From the NCBI GenBank assembly GCA_001557505.1, contig LSAX01000004.1:1860001-1924000 (forward strand): DNA of 64,000 bases. Reading direction: 5' to 3'. The notes below the pieces were generated by a model, which was given only the letters and a program-made list of their open reading frames with translations, was not told the DNA's origin and did not search any database. The position numbers were made by a program, and so were the translations under genes. This document shows positions 22,939 to 34,145 of this stretch, piece by piece; positions within the stretch are counted from its first letter, which is position 1; each line of letters begins with the position of its first letter. This DNA is from Reticulascus tulasneorum (taxonomy: Eukaryota > Ascomycota > Sordariomycetes > Glomerellales > Reticulascaceae).

Positions 22939-23723
22939 CAGGAAGGACACACGAGCGAGGCAGATGCCTTTTATTCGTTAGTGTTTTCTGCAGGGAAGGC
23001 CGGCGCTGGTGGCGCTTGCCGAGTGGGAGAGAGGTTCCTTTTTTCCTTCTCTCTCGCTCGGGTGCTTGGCCCCCCTCGGGGGAGGGGAGGGCGGAATATG
23101 ATGGTGGCATTGGTGGGTGGCAGATGTACCTATGGACCATGTACGTACTAACCTGGTGTGTTCGAGGTTAGGCAGGTTAGTTGGGAGAGTGACAGGATGG
23201 GATGGACAATCCAGCCAGGGGACCAAGATGACTGACTGACTCTCCCAGGCGGAAGGGATGGGATGGGTCGTTCAGGCACTGCAGCCGGTGGGATCTCGCG
23301 ACCGCAGTCGGGTGGTAATTTGGCAACCAATGGGCCATTTTTAGTGGAATTTACCCACTAGCAGGGACCTGATCCAGTCCATGTGCTCGCTCCGACTGCT
23401 GCCAGTGCCACCACCGGACCTCACTATCTTACCTAGGTAGGTTGGCGAGGTACCTACCTTGCGGAGCTGGATCCAAGTCTTCCAACCGCAGCTACATAGC
23501 GACCTAGGTACCGGGCCTATTAGCTCATGGGCCCCTTAGGTACAGCTCGCAGAGGAACTAGCTGCAACCAGCCAGCCAGGCCGCTAGAAGGGGGATCGGC
23601 GGCCCCAATTACAGTGCATGCTCTGGGACGGCTTACAGGCCCTGTCCAGTGGTCCGCCACGGCGAAAGCCTGCTGAAAGGAGAAACTCGGGGATTTGGGT
23701 GGTAAAAGCCGACCGCCCCAGCA

Positions 23724-23740
23724 GGGGGGGGGGGGGGGGG
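23724..23740 (+). repeat. Poly-G tract, 17 bases, next to (GCTT)n
   Basis: Seventeen consecutive G followed by three GCTT units and TGCC. Seen directly. Confidence 0.95.
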
Positions 23741-25384
23741 CGCTTGCTTGCTTGCCTGCTGCATCTGCCCATCACACCTCACTTGACCATGCTGTACGTG
23801 TACGTACCCACCCTCATCAATCAACCCTTAGTTAAGGTGACTCTCAAACTCTCGCAACCCCCTCGCCGCCCTCAAGGCTTGGACCCGGACGGGGTGGGAG
23901 GGCTAGCTGGCTAGCTATGGCTGTGAGAAAGTGAGACGACGCCGCCACCGCTCGCTGCCACCCTCTCGCCCGCTCGCTCACTTCAGTGGATGCTCCATAT
24001 GACTGGGGGGTTTCTTATTACTGCCTCATTAGATGGGGCGGCCTGACATCCTCCTGCGCCATGTAAATTCGTCACTGACTAGTGGTTAGTTAAACCAACT
24101 GCTTGCTGCTCGACACGAGCGCAGGGTCATATTCGGCGCTTCATCAGTCCCGTACTGTCTACATGCTACACTGCACCACAACACACCCTCTATATAAGTC
24201 GAAAAGACTTTATCGACCTGTCCCATCTATCCGTCCATCCATCTCCTTGGTCAGAATCTATCGAAACACGATGGGCTGACTACGTACCACGATGCTGCAG
24301 ATGGATGGATGCGGGACCGGTCAGTTCGTGCCAGGCACTCCAGTCCGGCAACGACTTCGGCTCATCCTGAGCAAATTCTCTCGGGGTTGCCATAATTTAC
24401 ACTTCGGTTCGCTATTCCCTGCCACACCAGCTGAGGTGCATCTTGCCGTCTAGGCCTGTTGTTCGAAGAGTGACTTACAAACTTTCCCTTACCAAAACTC
24501 AAGTATCCTGGGCCTCCTTGACCCTCATTGAAACTTGAAAGACCCTACCGCAATGTAAGGCAGAATGCCAACCATGCAAACAATGCGTACTTGTCTTGTA
24601 AATTACTGCATGCTCTCGCTTTGGTGCACAAGCCTTGCAGAGGTAAGTTGCAACGGACGGATGCTTCCCTCCCTCAGGTTCGGCTTTGCGTGACAGATCA
24701 AGGACTCGAAGCAACCAAACGAAAAAGTTATGGTATCCCCCGTATCCAAACCAGATCCATCGCAAGCACCATTCTCTCTGTACCCCCCCCTCATAAGGGA
24801 GGCGTGTGTGAAATTAGATGCCCACACCGGCATACCATGTCAGGGAGACGAGATCTATGATCCCCCCGCTCATCCGTTCCAGTTCCACCAGGTAGGGTAT
24901 TGTAGGTTTTTGATAGGTTCACCCCGGTCTGGGGGAAGGGGGGGCAGCCTGGGTGGTGATGTGCAAACAACTCGCGTTCCGTTTCTTGTGGTTTTGGCCG
25001 GAGTGGCAGAGTTGCAGCAGGGCAAAAAGGGTCAGTGACCGATCCATTCATTGATTCTGCCCCAGCAGGTGCCACATCGGGAATGGGGGGTGGAGGCGAG
25101 GAAGAGTTGCCTTCGAATGGCCCGCCCATGGCTCCATGCCAATCAGTCTCGGATTGTGATACGCATCCAGCCGTGAGATCTCAGTCATCAGGTCAGTGGC
25201 ACTTTGGCAGAAACCAGAAACTGGTACAAGGCAAAATGCGAATCTCCAGGCCTTAGCGTGGTGGGAAGTAGGGTAGCGTAGCGTAGGGTCGCTATGTGAG
25301 TACGTACCCAAGTAGTTAGCTTCATCACATCAAGGGTGCCGATTGGAATGGCGAGTCCAAGACTGCTACCAAGCAGACTGATGA

Positions 25385-25407
25385 GTGTGTGTGTGTGTGT
25401 GTGTGTG
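25385..25407. repeat. (GT)n microsatellite
   Basis: Uninterrupted GT dinucleotides over 23 bases, followed by AGTAGAGAGAG. Confidence 0.95.
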
Positions 25408-26044
25408 AGTAGAGAGAGTACGTATCTACGTAGTTACAGTCCAGATGTGTGCCTTGTTCGGCAGGGCAGGGGGCGCGGTTCATTGAGTAGAAGGCCGGCC
25501 GTATATAGCTTCACGCCGCTCTCTCCCTGATCCGTCTTCAACACTAAGACTTGCAAGGGTTGGCACCCATGACGAGGCCCTGGGACTGGACGGATTTCCG
25601 CAAACTCATCGATCCCAGGCCATAGGCCTACGCCCCCCTCTTCCGTGCAGTTCTGTTCTGTAGTGCATACATTCCCGTCCCCATATCCATCCACCCATCC
25701 TCCCCACCCTCCCATCCCCACCCCCCCCTGTGCCCCATCCCTCCCATGGGCGCCTCATTGTCCTGTTGCACCCAGACACCAGACGTGGCATTTCCAGACC
25801 ATGGAATCGGCGGCGTGAGCACCTGGGCCGAGCGGTTCTTCCTGGCCAACGACATTCCATCCATGTTCTTTTTCTTTTTCTCCTTGACCGCCCCCCCGCC
25901 ACCTCTGGTGCGTACCGCCCTGTATGATATGGGTCCGTACCCATGCTTGCCATGGGGCTTGCATCCCGCCATGGTAAAATGGCTTTGCAACCTGGTCTGC
26001 TCCACAATCCACAAAGCACAACACACTTTTTCTCTCGTCGCTCT

Positions 26045-26092
26045 CACGCACACACGCACACACACACTCTCTCACACACACTGCTGCTGCTG
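26045..26092. repeat. (CA)n microsatellite with (CTG)n end
   Basis: CA-rich tract with CG and CT interruptions, ending in four CTG units. It lies in the presumed promoter/leader of the 26.8-kb gene. Confidence 0.9.
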
Positions 26093-26820
26093 CACACTCT
26101 CGCTCTCACACCGCGCTATCTCCCAGTCCGTCCGTCCCATGCCTCCCCCCGGCCGTACATCCCAAAGGAAGAAACACACTTGTCGAGTTTAAAATACGTC
26201 CGTTGTTGGATCCCTGCCCGACCCGTATGACGCAGCCCACCCTCCACCACACAACCTCAATCCTACGACCGTCCCTAGTCAGTCGTGCACAAAAGGTACG
26301 GAGACAAGGTACATGCGTGCCCCGTTGTCTGGTGTTCTGGTTTGGGTGGTGGTACATTTCGCAGATGCCGCTCTCTCCATCTCAACATACCCATGCAACC
26401 AGCACTTGTCGTCGCTCGCGCGGTCTCCCACGCACACACACACACCACCACACATGCCAAACCGACCATGTCCTTTAATTATTACTTTGTCTTTCCTGCT
26501 GGCCCACTCAATATCCTTGGTGAAATGTTTCTCTTAACTCCAGCTAAGGTTTGATTTATCCTTCAGGCCCATCCCCATAGTTTGCTCCCATGTCTTCCTG
26601 CTCCCTTGAAACCACCCTTCGGAGCAAGGCTTCTTCTTCTCTTATATGACATGTAACCCTGGCTGGCACCACCCCCCCCCATACCTCCTCGCCTACCACC
26701 ATCATCATCATATATCACTCTCTTGCCTCTCTCTTCCTCTTGTCCCTCCAAAGAGACCGTACTGCATCTTATACCGTACTCTTCTTCAACCCAAATACTA
26801 TCCCCCACCATATTTTCAAG
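26093..26820 (+). promoter_or_regulatory. Pyrimidine-rich upstream region of the 26.8-kb gene
   Basis: CT- and CA-rich DNA leading up to the ATG at 26821, including a second CA tract (26429-26453), TTATATGA near 26641, CATATATC near 26709 and a CT-rich stretch (26715-26750). This is the usual look of a fungal core promoter and 5' leader. The transcription start cannot be fixed from sequence. Confidence 0.5.
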
Positions 26821-27963
26821 ATGATGCCCTCGCTCCTGGGAGTTACGCTCCCTGGACCTACACATACCATCTACCAGACAGATATTCTCCTCGACGACTT
26901 TTCCAGACAAATGGCCGCATCTCAAGCTGCACGCAGGTTATCAAGGGGTTCGAACGGCCAGCGTCCGGGAAACGCCATGCGAATCGCGAAGCCGAGCAGC
27001 GCCAACAACAGCCCCCGATCTTCAATGATGCTGGGAAGGAGGAGGACGCTGATGAACGACGGCAACTTGGCACGACGGAGACAGCAAGCATTGGATCAGG
27101 TCGCTCTGCCCGTTCAAGAAATTGAATTCGTGGAAGCACAGTCGCGGTCAACAAGCCGTCCGGTCAGCTGGCATCCATCCTCGTACCAGCAACAACAGCA
27201 GATGCCCGCACAACAACCGCTGTACCAATACCCATTCCCCACCACGACCACGTCATTCAACGACCCTGAGATGTACTCGTCCTACCAGCAATTTCCGTCG
27301 ACGCCTGCGACTTATTCTTGCAACACCTCTCCGTCCTCGACCTTTTCTCCTCTGGCGCTTCCCTTCAGCGCCTTTGATCCGCCGGCTTTTCTCCCGGCAG
27401 AACCCTGGAGGTTACCTCAGCAGTCGACACTTGGTTCTATTTCCTCGTCCTCCGATAGCACAAATACGTATGCAGAGCCGTTTCCCTCTCTGCCAAGCCA
27501 CAACTCGGAGGCTGCTTCGTCCTCCGCCATTATGCACTGGAACTCATTTGCCATGCATGGCTTCAGCAGCACCTCGCCACCAACACCGGAGACGCTCCCA
27601 CAGTCTCAGCAGCCACAGCCTGCAATGTCCTCTGACGACTCCATCCCGTACCAGTCGCTCGATGAGCCTGAGGAGGAAGGAGAGATTCTTGTTGGCATGG
27701 GGTTGTACGATACTCCCGACAAGTACGAGAGCACCCCCCAATTGGATGCTTACCGATCCACCTTGTCGCTGCTTGGAACCCCCTACCGAGGACAGGAAGC
27801 AACCGGCAAGGGGCTGAAATTGGAGGAGAGCTGGCAACCGCCAGACAGCGATGATGAGGCTGATGACGGAGATGAAGATGCTGATGGCGAAGACCAAGAG
27901 GACGACACGAAATCTACCCAAGTAGAATCACGATCCGAGCTTGAAGTCTCTACCTGGATATGA
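26821..27963 (+). CDS. Unidentified conserved-looking fungal protein, low-complexity, acidic C-terminus
   Basis: Single open frame of 380 residues; function not known to me. The N-terminal third is basic and Ser/Arg/Ala-rich (SMMLGRRRTLMNDGNLARRR). The middle is Gln/Pro/Ser/Tyr-rich with a short polyQ (SYQQQQQMPAQQP). The C-terminal part has an ordered-looking block, GMGLYDTPDKYES then LLGTPYRG and GKGLKLEESWQPP, followed by a strongly acidic tail (DSDDEADDGDEDADGEDQED). From memory, the block resembles a fungal-specific family. The composition would suit a regulatory or scaffold protein, but no DNA-binding domain is visible. The start at 26821 is the first ATG of the good frame; Met at 26911 (MAASQAARR) is an alternative. 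It lies downstream of a 13-kb gene-poor region. Confidence 0.8.
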   Translation: MMPSLLGVTLPGPTHTIYQTDILLDDFSRQMAASQAARRLSRGSNGQRPGNAMRIAKPSSANNSPRSSMMLGRRRTLMNDGNLARRRQQALDQVALPVQEIEFVEAQSRSTSRPVSWHPSSYQQQQQMPAQQPLYQYPFPTTTTSFNDPEMYSSYQQFPSTPATYSCNTSPSSTFSPLALPFSAFDPPAFLPAEPWRLPQQSTLGSISSSSDSTNTYAEPFPSLPSHNSEAASSSAIMHWNSFAMHGFSSTSPPTPETLPQSQQPQPAMSSDDSIPYQSLDEPEEEGEILVGMGLYDTPDKYESTPQLDAYRSTLSLLGTPYRGQEATGKGLKLEESWQPPDSDDEADDGDEDADGEDQEDDTKSTQVESRSELEVSTWI

Positions 27964-30302
27964 ATCAGGACGAATAGCGATGTACAACTTTATGATTACG
28001 GCAATGTTTGGAATAGAAATGTATAGCATCGGCGTTGGGAACAAGACACCTTGGGATCAAGGGCGGCCGGATGGCCTGGGACGGAACTGGGATAGTTAGG
28101 GTGGGCATACAAAGGCAGCGGAAAATACCCTAGGGGCAACTTAGACCGCCAGTCTCGCGGCTTAGCCACAGAGACAAAATGAGAAATCAATACAAAACTA
28201 ATTAAAAGAAATAACTCAATTTCAGTGCCAATAACGTGCAAGCCTCAGAATGCTGACGCCATGGAACTTTCCAAGATCATCATCCTAAAGGTCGCGAACA
28301 CTGACCAATTCGAGCAACCACTGTCAATCTTCATCCCGCACGCTAAAATAAGCGAGACAGAGCCTCCAGATTGGCCCCTGTCGAGCATGTGCTACAGGTG
28401 GGTCCGTGCTGCACCGTCATCCAAGACACTACGCTATGATTGGATAAAAATTTCCAAGCTGGAGCCCCGCCTTCCCAGCCCTGTGCGGGTACAGACACAC
28501 CCCCTTGCTCACCCGCTGTAGCCCCCTAGAAAAAGGTTCTATGAACCAGAAGGTTTTGTCGGCTGCCGTTATCGGCCGTTATCGGTCATGCTCTTTCGAC
28601 CCCACTGCCGAAAAGGAAATTTTCGCTGGTGATATCCTCTTCGACTTGAGAGCATGTGGGCCAGAACAAATGCGTCTCCTGGGCTCCTGGCCGAAAGTCT
28701 GCACAGAGTTCAATCTTCAATTCAGGAATCTGGAAGAAGAAAAAATGGCTCCCAGCGGTGGGTAAGATCCAATTCAAAGGTCCCCACCGTGGAGACAGAG
28801 AAGAGTGGCCCGCTATCCTTCACCAGGGAGGTTATGATGTTGTGTGTGTGTTTCGTGGCTCGGCACGCTTGATTATTTCTAGTGGTGATGGGATTCCGTC
28901 ACTGTTAGTAAGTCTCTTGCGACAGTTAATAACTATTAGCTATGTGTCTCTGGCAACATCAGTAGGACCGGCCGGCCAAGGGGCGACAGTGACCGTCATT
29001 GCAGACATTAGTTACGCTACAAATGTGGCACATATCTTGGACTATATTGGTACTAAGCCATTGACCATCTCTACATCGTGAGCTGCCGCGGAGGTCCGCG
29101 AGTATGGAAGCAAGATTACCTCATTCCTAACATGTTAAGAGGGTCTTCGGTTCCCGAGGACTCGGACGATCTTGTCGGTAACAAGGTTTCCGGGTCGTCT
29201 CGTGGAGTCTTACTCCCTCTGAGGAACGCGGTCAAATATTACAAAGTTTCGAAGGGTTGTCAATGCTGCTCCAAAAGGATTTGAGGGGCACTGCAAAGCC
29301 ATCCTTCATCCATCCGAACTATGCCTTCGTTCAGTATCCGGACAGAGACTCGACTCCATACCTGTACCGGTACAACATTACAGAAAGTCAAACTGTTATG
29401 CAGGGTACTCTCTCACGTATTGAGTATATTCTGATATCTAGTATTGTGGAATCAGGTTCCCAGATGACGCTACACAAGAGACGTTAACAACCCTTGCGTC
29501 CTGGAAGACGCCATTATGACCAACGCGGTGCTTCCCCGTCAAGCCATGACGACTTGGAGAAAGCCGTCATATAAACGGCTACATTTGAGTCCCGAGAAGA
29601 CGGACTGCAACTATTGAGCTGCCTTCGACGGAGTCCCCCCTGAGGTTACATACTCAACATGCCTCGTACAACAGTGGAGAGGATGTTGAAGTTCGAGCAA
29701 GCAGAACGAGACGATTCCCGGGAAGGGCATTCTAGCCTCAATGCCTTCCGAGTTAAAATGACACACTGATGAGAGCAATTGATGCAGGGACCCGGCACTG
29801 CGATGATTGAGAACGCCTGGTCATAGAGGGTTCCAAAAAATCGCTGCTTGGCTTCTCGTTTTCTTGCTTTTCCAGGGACATCCTGGTCTCATACGATTCA
29901 AGATACCAAAGAATTCGAGACGAAAGTATCATAATGTGAAGCACGTAGATAAGTTGATGGAGTGACATTTCTAAAAGCTTAAATCACCCTTTCCTCCAAG
30001 TATGAGTGAGATCCGGTCAGTGGTCTTCACTGTGGACACTTCCGAAGCTTATCCTCGAAAAAATTTCTCGGTTTCGAGAACGGAATGTTGAGAGATTGGA
30101 CTTCCTATCAATCCAGGTTTCATGAAATATTCGAACCATGGTCTGTGTGCCTTGTAAGTTTCGAGACACTCCGAGACTTGAAGGTTTTGCATACGCCTCA
30201 CCGAATCCAGTTCAGTGGGTTTTATTTTTTACCCTTCCCACGCCAAAAACCCACCAGGCATATTCATCTCGCCGAGAAGCTGAAACTCTCGCGACTCGCC
30301 AG
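27964..30302. other. Interval with scattered coding-like fragments, upstream of las1
   Basis: A 2.3-kb spacer. Short frames at 28257-28400, 28656-28890 and 29257-29487 (plus strand) read like protein but sit in different frames, with stops between them, and I could not join them into one product with good splice sites. The part after 29500 looks non-coding and should carry the las1 promoter. See the separate low-confidence pseudogene entry. Confidence 0.4.
28257..29487 (+). pseudogene. Possible decayed or strongly diverged gene, unidentified
   Basis: Plus-strand fragments include an opening MELSKIIILKVANTDQFEQP, then GKIQFKGPHRGDREEWPAIL, then PSFIHPNYAFVQYPDRDST. They lie in order but need frame changes; some gaps could be introns (for example GTGGGT at about 28399 to CTGTAG near 28519), others not. 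No family was recognised. It could be a relic, an orphan gene with introns I cannot place, or chance frames. Confidence 0.25.
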
Positions 30303-31528
30303 ATGGTCCAATACATCCTGACGCCATGGCGCGACCGGCAAGAGCTACTGAGGGTCCGGCAGCAATTCTACCCAGAACCGCCGACATCTGCATCCGCATC
30401 CGCGGTGGACAGTCCATCGGGCGTTGCGCAGAGCAATGCTGCTGATCCAGACCAGCAGCACCAGGCCGTGGCGCGAGTGTCAATGTGGATGCAGCGAGGG
30501 AACTGTCCGCATTTAGTTGAATCTACGGCTCTGCTCGCCGCAGCTATCTTGAATGACGGGGAGAATTCTGGAAACGGGGCCAAGTCTACGTATGCAGTGA
30601 GGGCGGCATATTCCGCTGCGTTTAGTCGGTAGGTTTTTTACTTTGTTGTATGGCGCGGAATTACGAACTACATGGGGCTGGATTTGTGGGAGTGATCGTC
30701 CTACTCCGGATATGTAACAGTTCGGTTCTGCTTCAGCTTTGATGTCGTGCGCTCATGGTGGCTCTCCATGGGGTCCTTCTTGAGGCTCAAGCCGGACCAT
30801 CGTGCCGCCTCGCTCTCAGCCTTCTTAGACATTCTATCTATTGGTCTCGCTTGGTAGCTTTGTGCTGATCAGTGTGTTCTAGGTTCGTGACCGGCCTCCT
30901 TGATAGCCACCAGGACAGCCAGCGCAAGCTAAGCATGTACTCCATTGCTAAGACAGTCGGTCTCCCTGCTACTTTCGTGGAACTGCGCCACCAGGCTACG
31001 CACGAGCAACTCCCGTCGCTGGTCAAGCTGAGATCCGCGGCGCGGAAGGCGTTGATTTGGATATGGGAGTACTACTGGCAGCACCTCGCTAGTGATGCCG
31101 AGGCGACGATCCAGTCGGATCCTTGCCGGGAAGTGATTCTCAGCTATCTGGAAGCGGATAACGCCCCAAAGAAGGAGGTGTTGATGAAGCAGCTCAAGCC
31201 ATGGGATGAGTCCATCATTCTCGGGACACTCGCCGCCATCGTGGATGCGCCGCCGAGTAATAAGGCGCTTTTGGGCGCTCTACGCCTGTCTCGCGAGATT
31301 GTGCAGTCTGAGATGTCTGACGCTACAGATGGGGACGGCAGAGCAATCAAGGACGTGCAACAGATGAGGACCGAGCTTCTGCGGTCACATGAGGAGCTTG
31401 GAGTCACAGATTCGGGGCTTGATAGCGAAATCGTGGATGCTCCAGCTACAATAGCAGAAGATGGAAGCGGGACAGGCTGGTCGACGTACGATGGCGTGTG
31501 GAAGCCAAAGCCGATAGGCATAGTATGA
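30303..31528 (+). CDS. las1: Pre-rRNA processing protein Las1 (HEPN nuclease subunit)
   Basis: Nuclear endonuclease subunit that cuts pre-rRNA within ITS2 together with the Grc3 kinase during 60S ribosome assembly. Exon 1 (30303-30628) begins [12 protein letters not shown], the conserved Las1 N-terminus; exon 2 (30883-31528) continues [10 protein letters not shown]. The join is phase 2 (CG|G, Arg109) and yields 323 residues. The HEPN catalytic motif R-H-x3-H is intact at residues 144-149 (RHQATH), and the protein ends [11 protein letters not shown], the usual fungal tail. The single intron is 254 bp, long for this window. Upstream in-frame Met codons (30138) lie in non-conserved sequence and were rejected. 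The gene is in tandem with glyoxalase II, 380 bp downstream. Confidence 0.93.
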
Positions 31529-31908
31529 GCCACTTGTACAATATAGCCAATATACCAAAATGATACGAATCACTTGACATGGGCATTTTTCTCTTGCAAT
31601 CCGCAACTGATTTTCACTAATTCACGATGGATTGCTGCTCGATGCTTGCCTTTGAAAGTATCACGTGCCGATTAAGACGTTCCCCTTGATTTGTCATAAA
31701 CGTCATTATTCCCCAACACCTCCAAGGCGAGAGCTCCGGTCAAGCCACGAATTGAGCAAGATACCCATTACTTTCTATGAATACCTCAATTGCTAGACGG
31801 ACGTTTCTTAAACCAAGCTTCAGTGCTATTACAGCTGCAGTATATGCTCCTGTGCAAGATTTTGCTTGGCATCACTGACAGCTGCTCTAGCTCAGAACCT
31901 CGCGCGCA
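31529..31908. other. Intergenic between las1 and glyoxalase II
   Basis: A 380-bp tandem spacer, AT-richer than its flanks. It presumably carries the las1 terminator and glyoxalase promoter. No motif assigned. Confidence 0.45.
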
Positions 31909-33150
31909 ATGCATATCCAGTCGATTCCCATGTGTAAGTCTAAAGCAAAATAGCATGCCAGATGCAACTTCAGTATGAGTGAATCGGTCTAATCTGCTTC
32001 GCACAGGGGTGGGGAGTGGCAATAATTACGCCTATCTGGTGACAGACGACAAGAGCAAAGATGCGGTCATTATCGATCCTGCGAATCCCCCCGAGTATGG
32101 TAGCCGAGCATAAGTTACTGCGCATTTTAATTGACCGTTTCTCAGGGTTTTGCCTGTTCTGAATGATGCCATCAAGGCGGGGAAGATCAACCTCACGGCA
32201 ATTGTGAACACTCACCAGTAAGATTATAGTTCAGCAAGTGAGGAGCTCCGGTGAGTGCTGACGGGGTGGTAGTCACGGAGACCATGCTGGGGGCAATCTG
32301 AAGCTGGTAAGTTTTGAGACTCGAAGTTGGCTCTGTTCAGAAACTGACCATCTGTGCAGAAACAGCAACTTGGCTTGGGCGAGCTACCGATCATTGGGGG
32401 GAAGGACTGCGCAGGTGTCACCAGGACTCCAACGCACGAGGAGAAATTCAAGATTGGTGACATCTCTGTCACGAGCCTGCACACTCCTTGTCACACCCAG
32501 GACAGCATCTGCTGGTTCATGGAGGACGGAGACCAAAAGGTCGTCTTCACCGGTGATACGCTCTTCATCAGTGGTACGCATTCCCTGGCCCCTTTGGTTG
32601 CGCAGAATTTCTCATGATGGGCACAGGCTGCGGCAAATTCTTCGAGGGCACCGCCGAGGAAATGCACAAGGCATTGAACAAGACGCTGGCCAGCTTACCC
32701 GATGAGACGGTTGTCTACGTAAGTGGTGGTTCTTACTGGTCATGCAATACGGCGACGTAAAGCGTCTTTGTCTTACTGACACATCTACCACAGCCCGGCC
32801 ACGAGTACACAAAGTCAAACGTAAAGTTTACAGTTTCGGTGTTGCAAAATGAGGCGATACAGAAGCTGCAAGACTTCACCGAGAAGCACAAAGAAACACA
32901 GGGGCAATTCACCATTGGTGATGAGAAGGTAGGCCAACATAAGTATTGCGTGTTTGTTGATAAAATTAGACTGACCACAATTGATAGAAACACAACGCCT
33001 TTATGCGGGTTCAAGTGAGCTAAGATGACGAGATCTTGCAAGATTCGCCGCTGACATTTATAGGACCCGGAGATCCAGAAGGTAACGGGAGAGAGCGATC
33101 CAGTATCGGTCATGGGCAAGCTGCGGGAGATGAAGAACAATTTCTCGTGA
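31909..33150 (+). CDS. glo2: Glyoxalase II (hydroxyacylglutathione hydrolase)
   Basis: Metallo-beta-lactamase-fold enzyme that hydrolyses S-D-lactoylglutathione to lactate and glutathione, the second step of methylglyoxal detoxification. Nine exons (31909-31933, 32007-32094, 32146-32217, 32273-32306, 32360-32573, 32627-32718, 32794-32928, 32988-33014, 33064-33150) join in frame to 257 residues. The first exon encodes only MHIQSIPM plus one base. The metal-binding motif THHHGDHAGG is assembled across an intron; GDTLF and PGHEYT carry later ligands. With eight introns (49-75 bp) it is the most fragmented gene here. A GTGAGT directly at the stop could add a further short exon, but the ordinary stop is simpler. 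Confidence 0.94.
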
Positions 33151-34145
33151 GTACGTAAAACTATACCCTCCAACAAGGCTTTGGTCCATCCAGCATAGCG
33201 ATGCTGTGATCCCATTTCAAGTCTCACAACCATGGCTCCCGACACTAACTTTTCCAAAGTCCACCACCTGAGTCAAAGATCTAGGGCAGGAGTCACAGCC
33301 TGCGTACACTCGGGACACGACATGGGGCAGAGCCGTCCGTCCCGTTGCGTGTTGTTGTCTTGTTTGTACATGAAACCAGACATCTGTACAACTATCAAAG
33401 ATAGAAATCAAATCAAACGAGCATTTCGCGCATATAATGTCTCCAACAAGTAACAAAGCACCCAATGACTAGGACATTGAGTGGCTCCCGAAACCAGAGG
33501 ATATTGTCGTAAGACAGGCTTTTAATCTTGCTTCATTGTCCACACTTGCTCGCTATACGTGATTGAGACGGCAAGCTCTAGCATAAAGTTGAAGCTGTTT
33601 GTCACGACGATATGGGGATGAGTGAACTGAACTAGTGTACCTACCTGTAAGGCTTCTTGTTGAACAGATACCGGAAGCATTACTCGCCTGAGCGGCGCAA
33701 GGTTCAGTAATTGGGCGAGCAGAGTCCTCCATGTCCACTTGGTATGAGATCCGACGGAAATTGTGCAGCCAGCCTGCGTGATGAGATGAGACGTGGGAAG
33801 AAGACCTAGGAGTTGGATACAATCCTAATTGGCTCCTGAGAATGCACCCTCATTCAAAAGTAGACCGAACCGGCTCATGGTTTATTGGTGGTCAATGACG
33901 CGGGGATACGCAGCTAACGTTGTTTGTTGTGAGGTTGAAAATTTCAGCATGGACACAGGAAGCAAATTTGTACTTTGTAACTGCCCTGTCGCACTGTGTT
34001 TATTTACATTCGCACATTTCTTTATACACTGTGCCGCATCCCCTCCAACCACTCTGTAGCTCGTTGACGCGTCCTATTCTAAGGCCGTCTCTGAAATCGC
34101 TCGGTCCAACGCTTGATAAAGCTGAAGCTCACGCAGCTCGTAGCC
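33151..34145. other. Intergenic between glyoxalase II and the EF-hand gene
   Basis: About 1 kb in which no gene is seen. An open frame upstream of the EF-hand start (33920-34145) is continuous with it but shows no conserved residues, so I treat it as leader. Confidence 0.45.

Larger units (their letters stand above)
21011..26040. other. Gene-poor region, fourth part
   Basis: About 5 kb without a recognisable gene. It is rich in tetranucleotide and dinucleotide repeats listed separately, and has a GGTACC/CCTAGG motif cluster at 23426-23545. A TATATAA box occurs near 24191, but no convincing frame follows it. Confidence 0.45.

Noticed and set aside
16155..26092. GT repeat at 16.2 kb and CA repeat at 26.05 kb as an inverted-repeat pair
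   Set aside because: Both are simple dinucleotide tracts with different interruptions; there is no shared flanking sequence to suggest a true inverted repeat or element ends.
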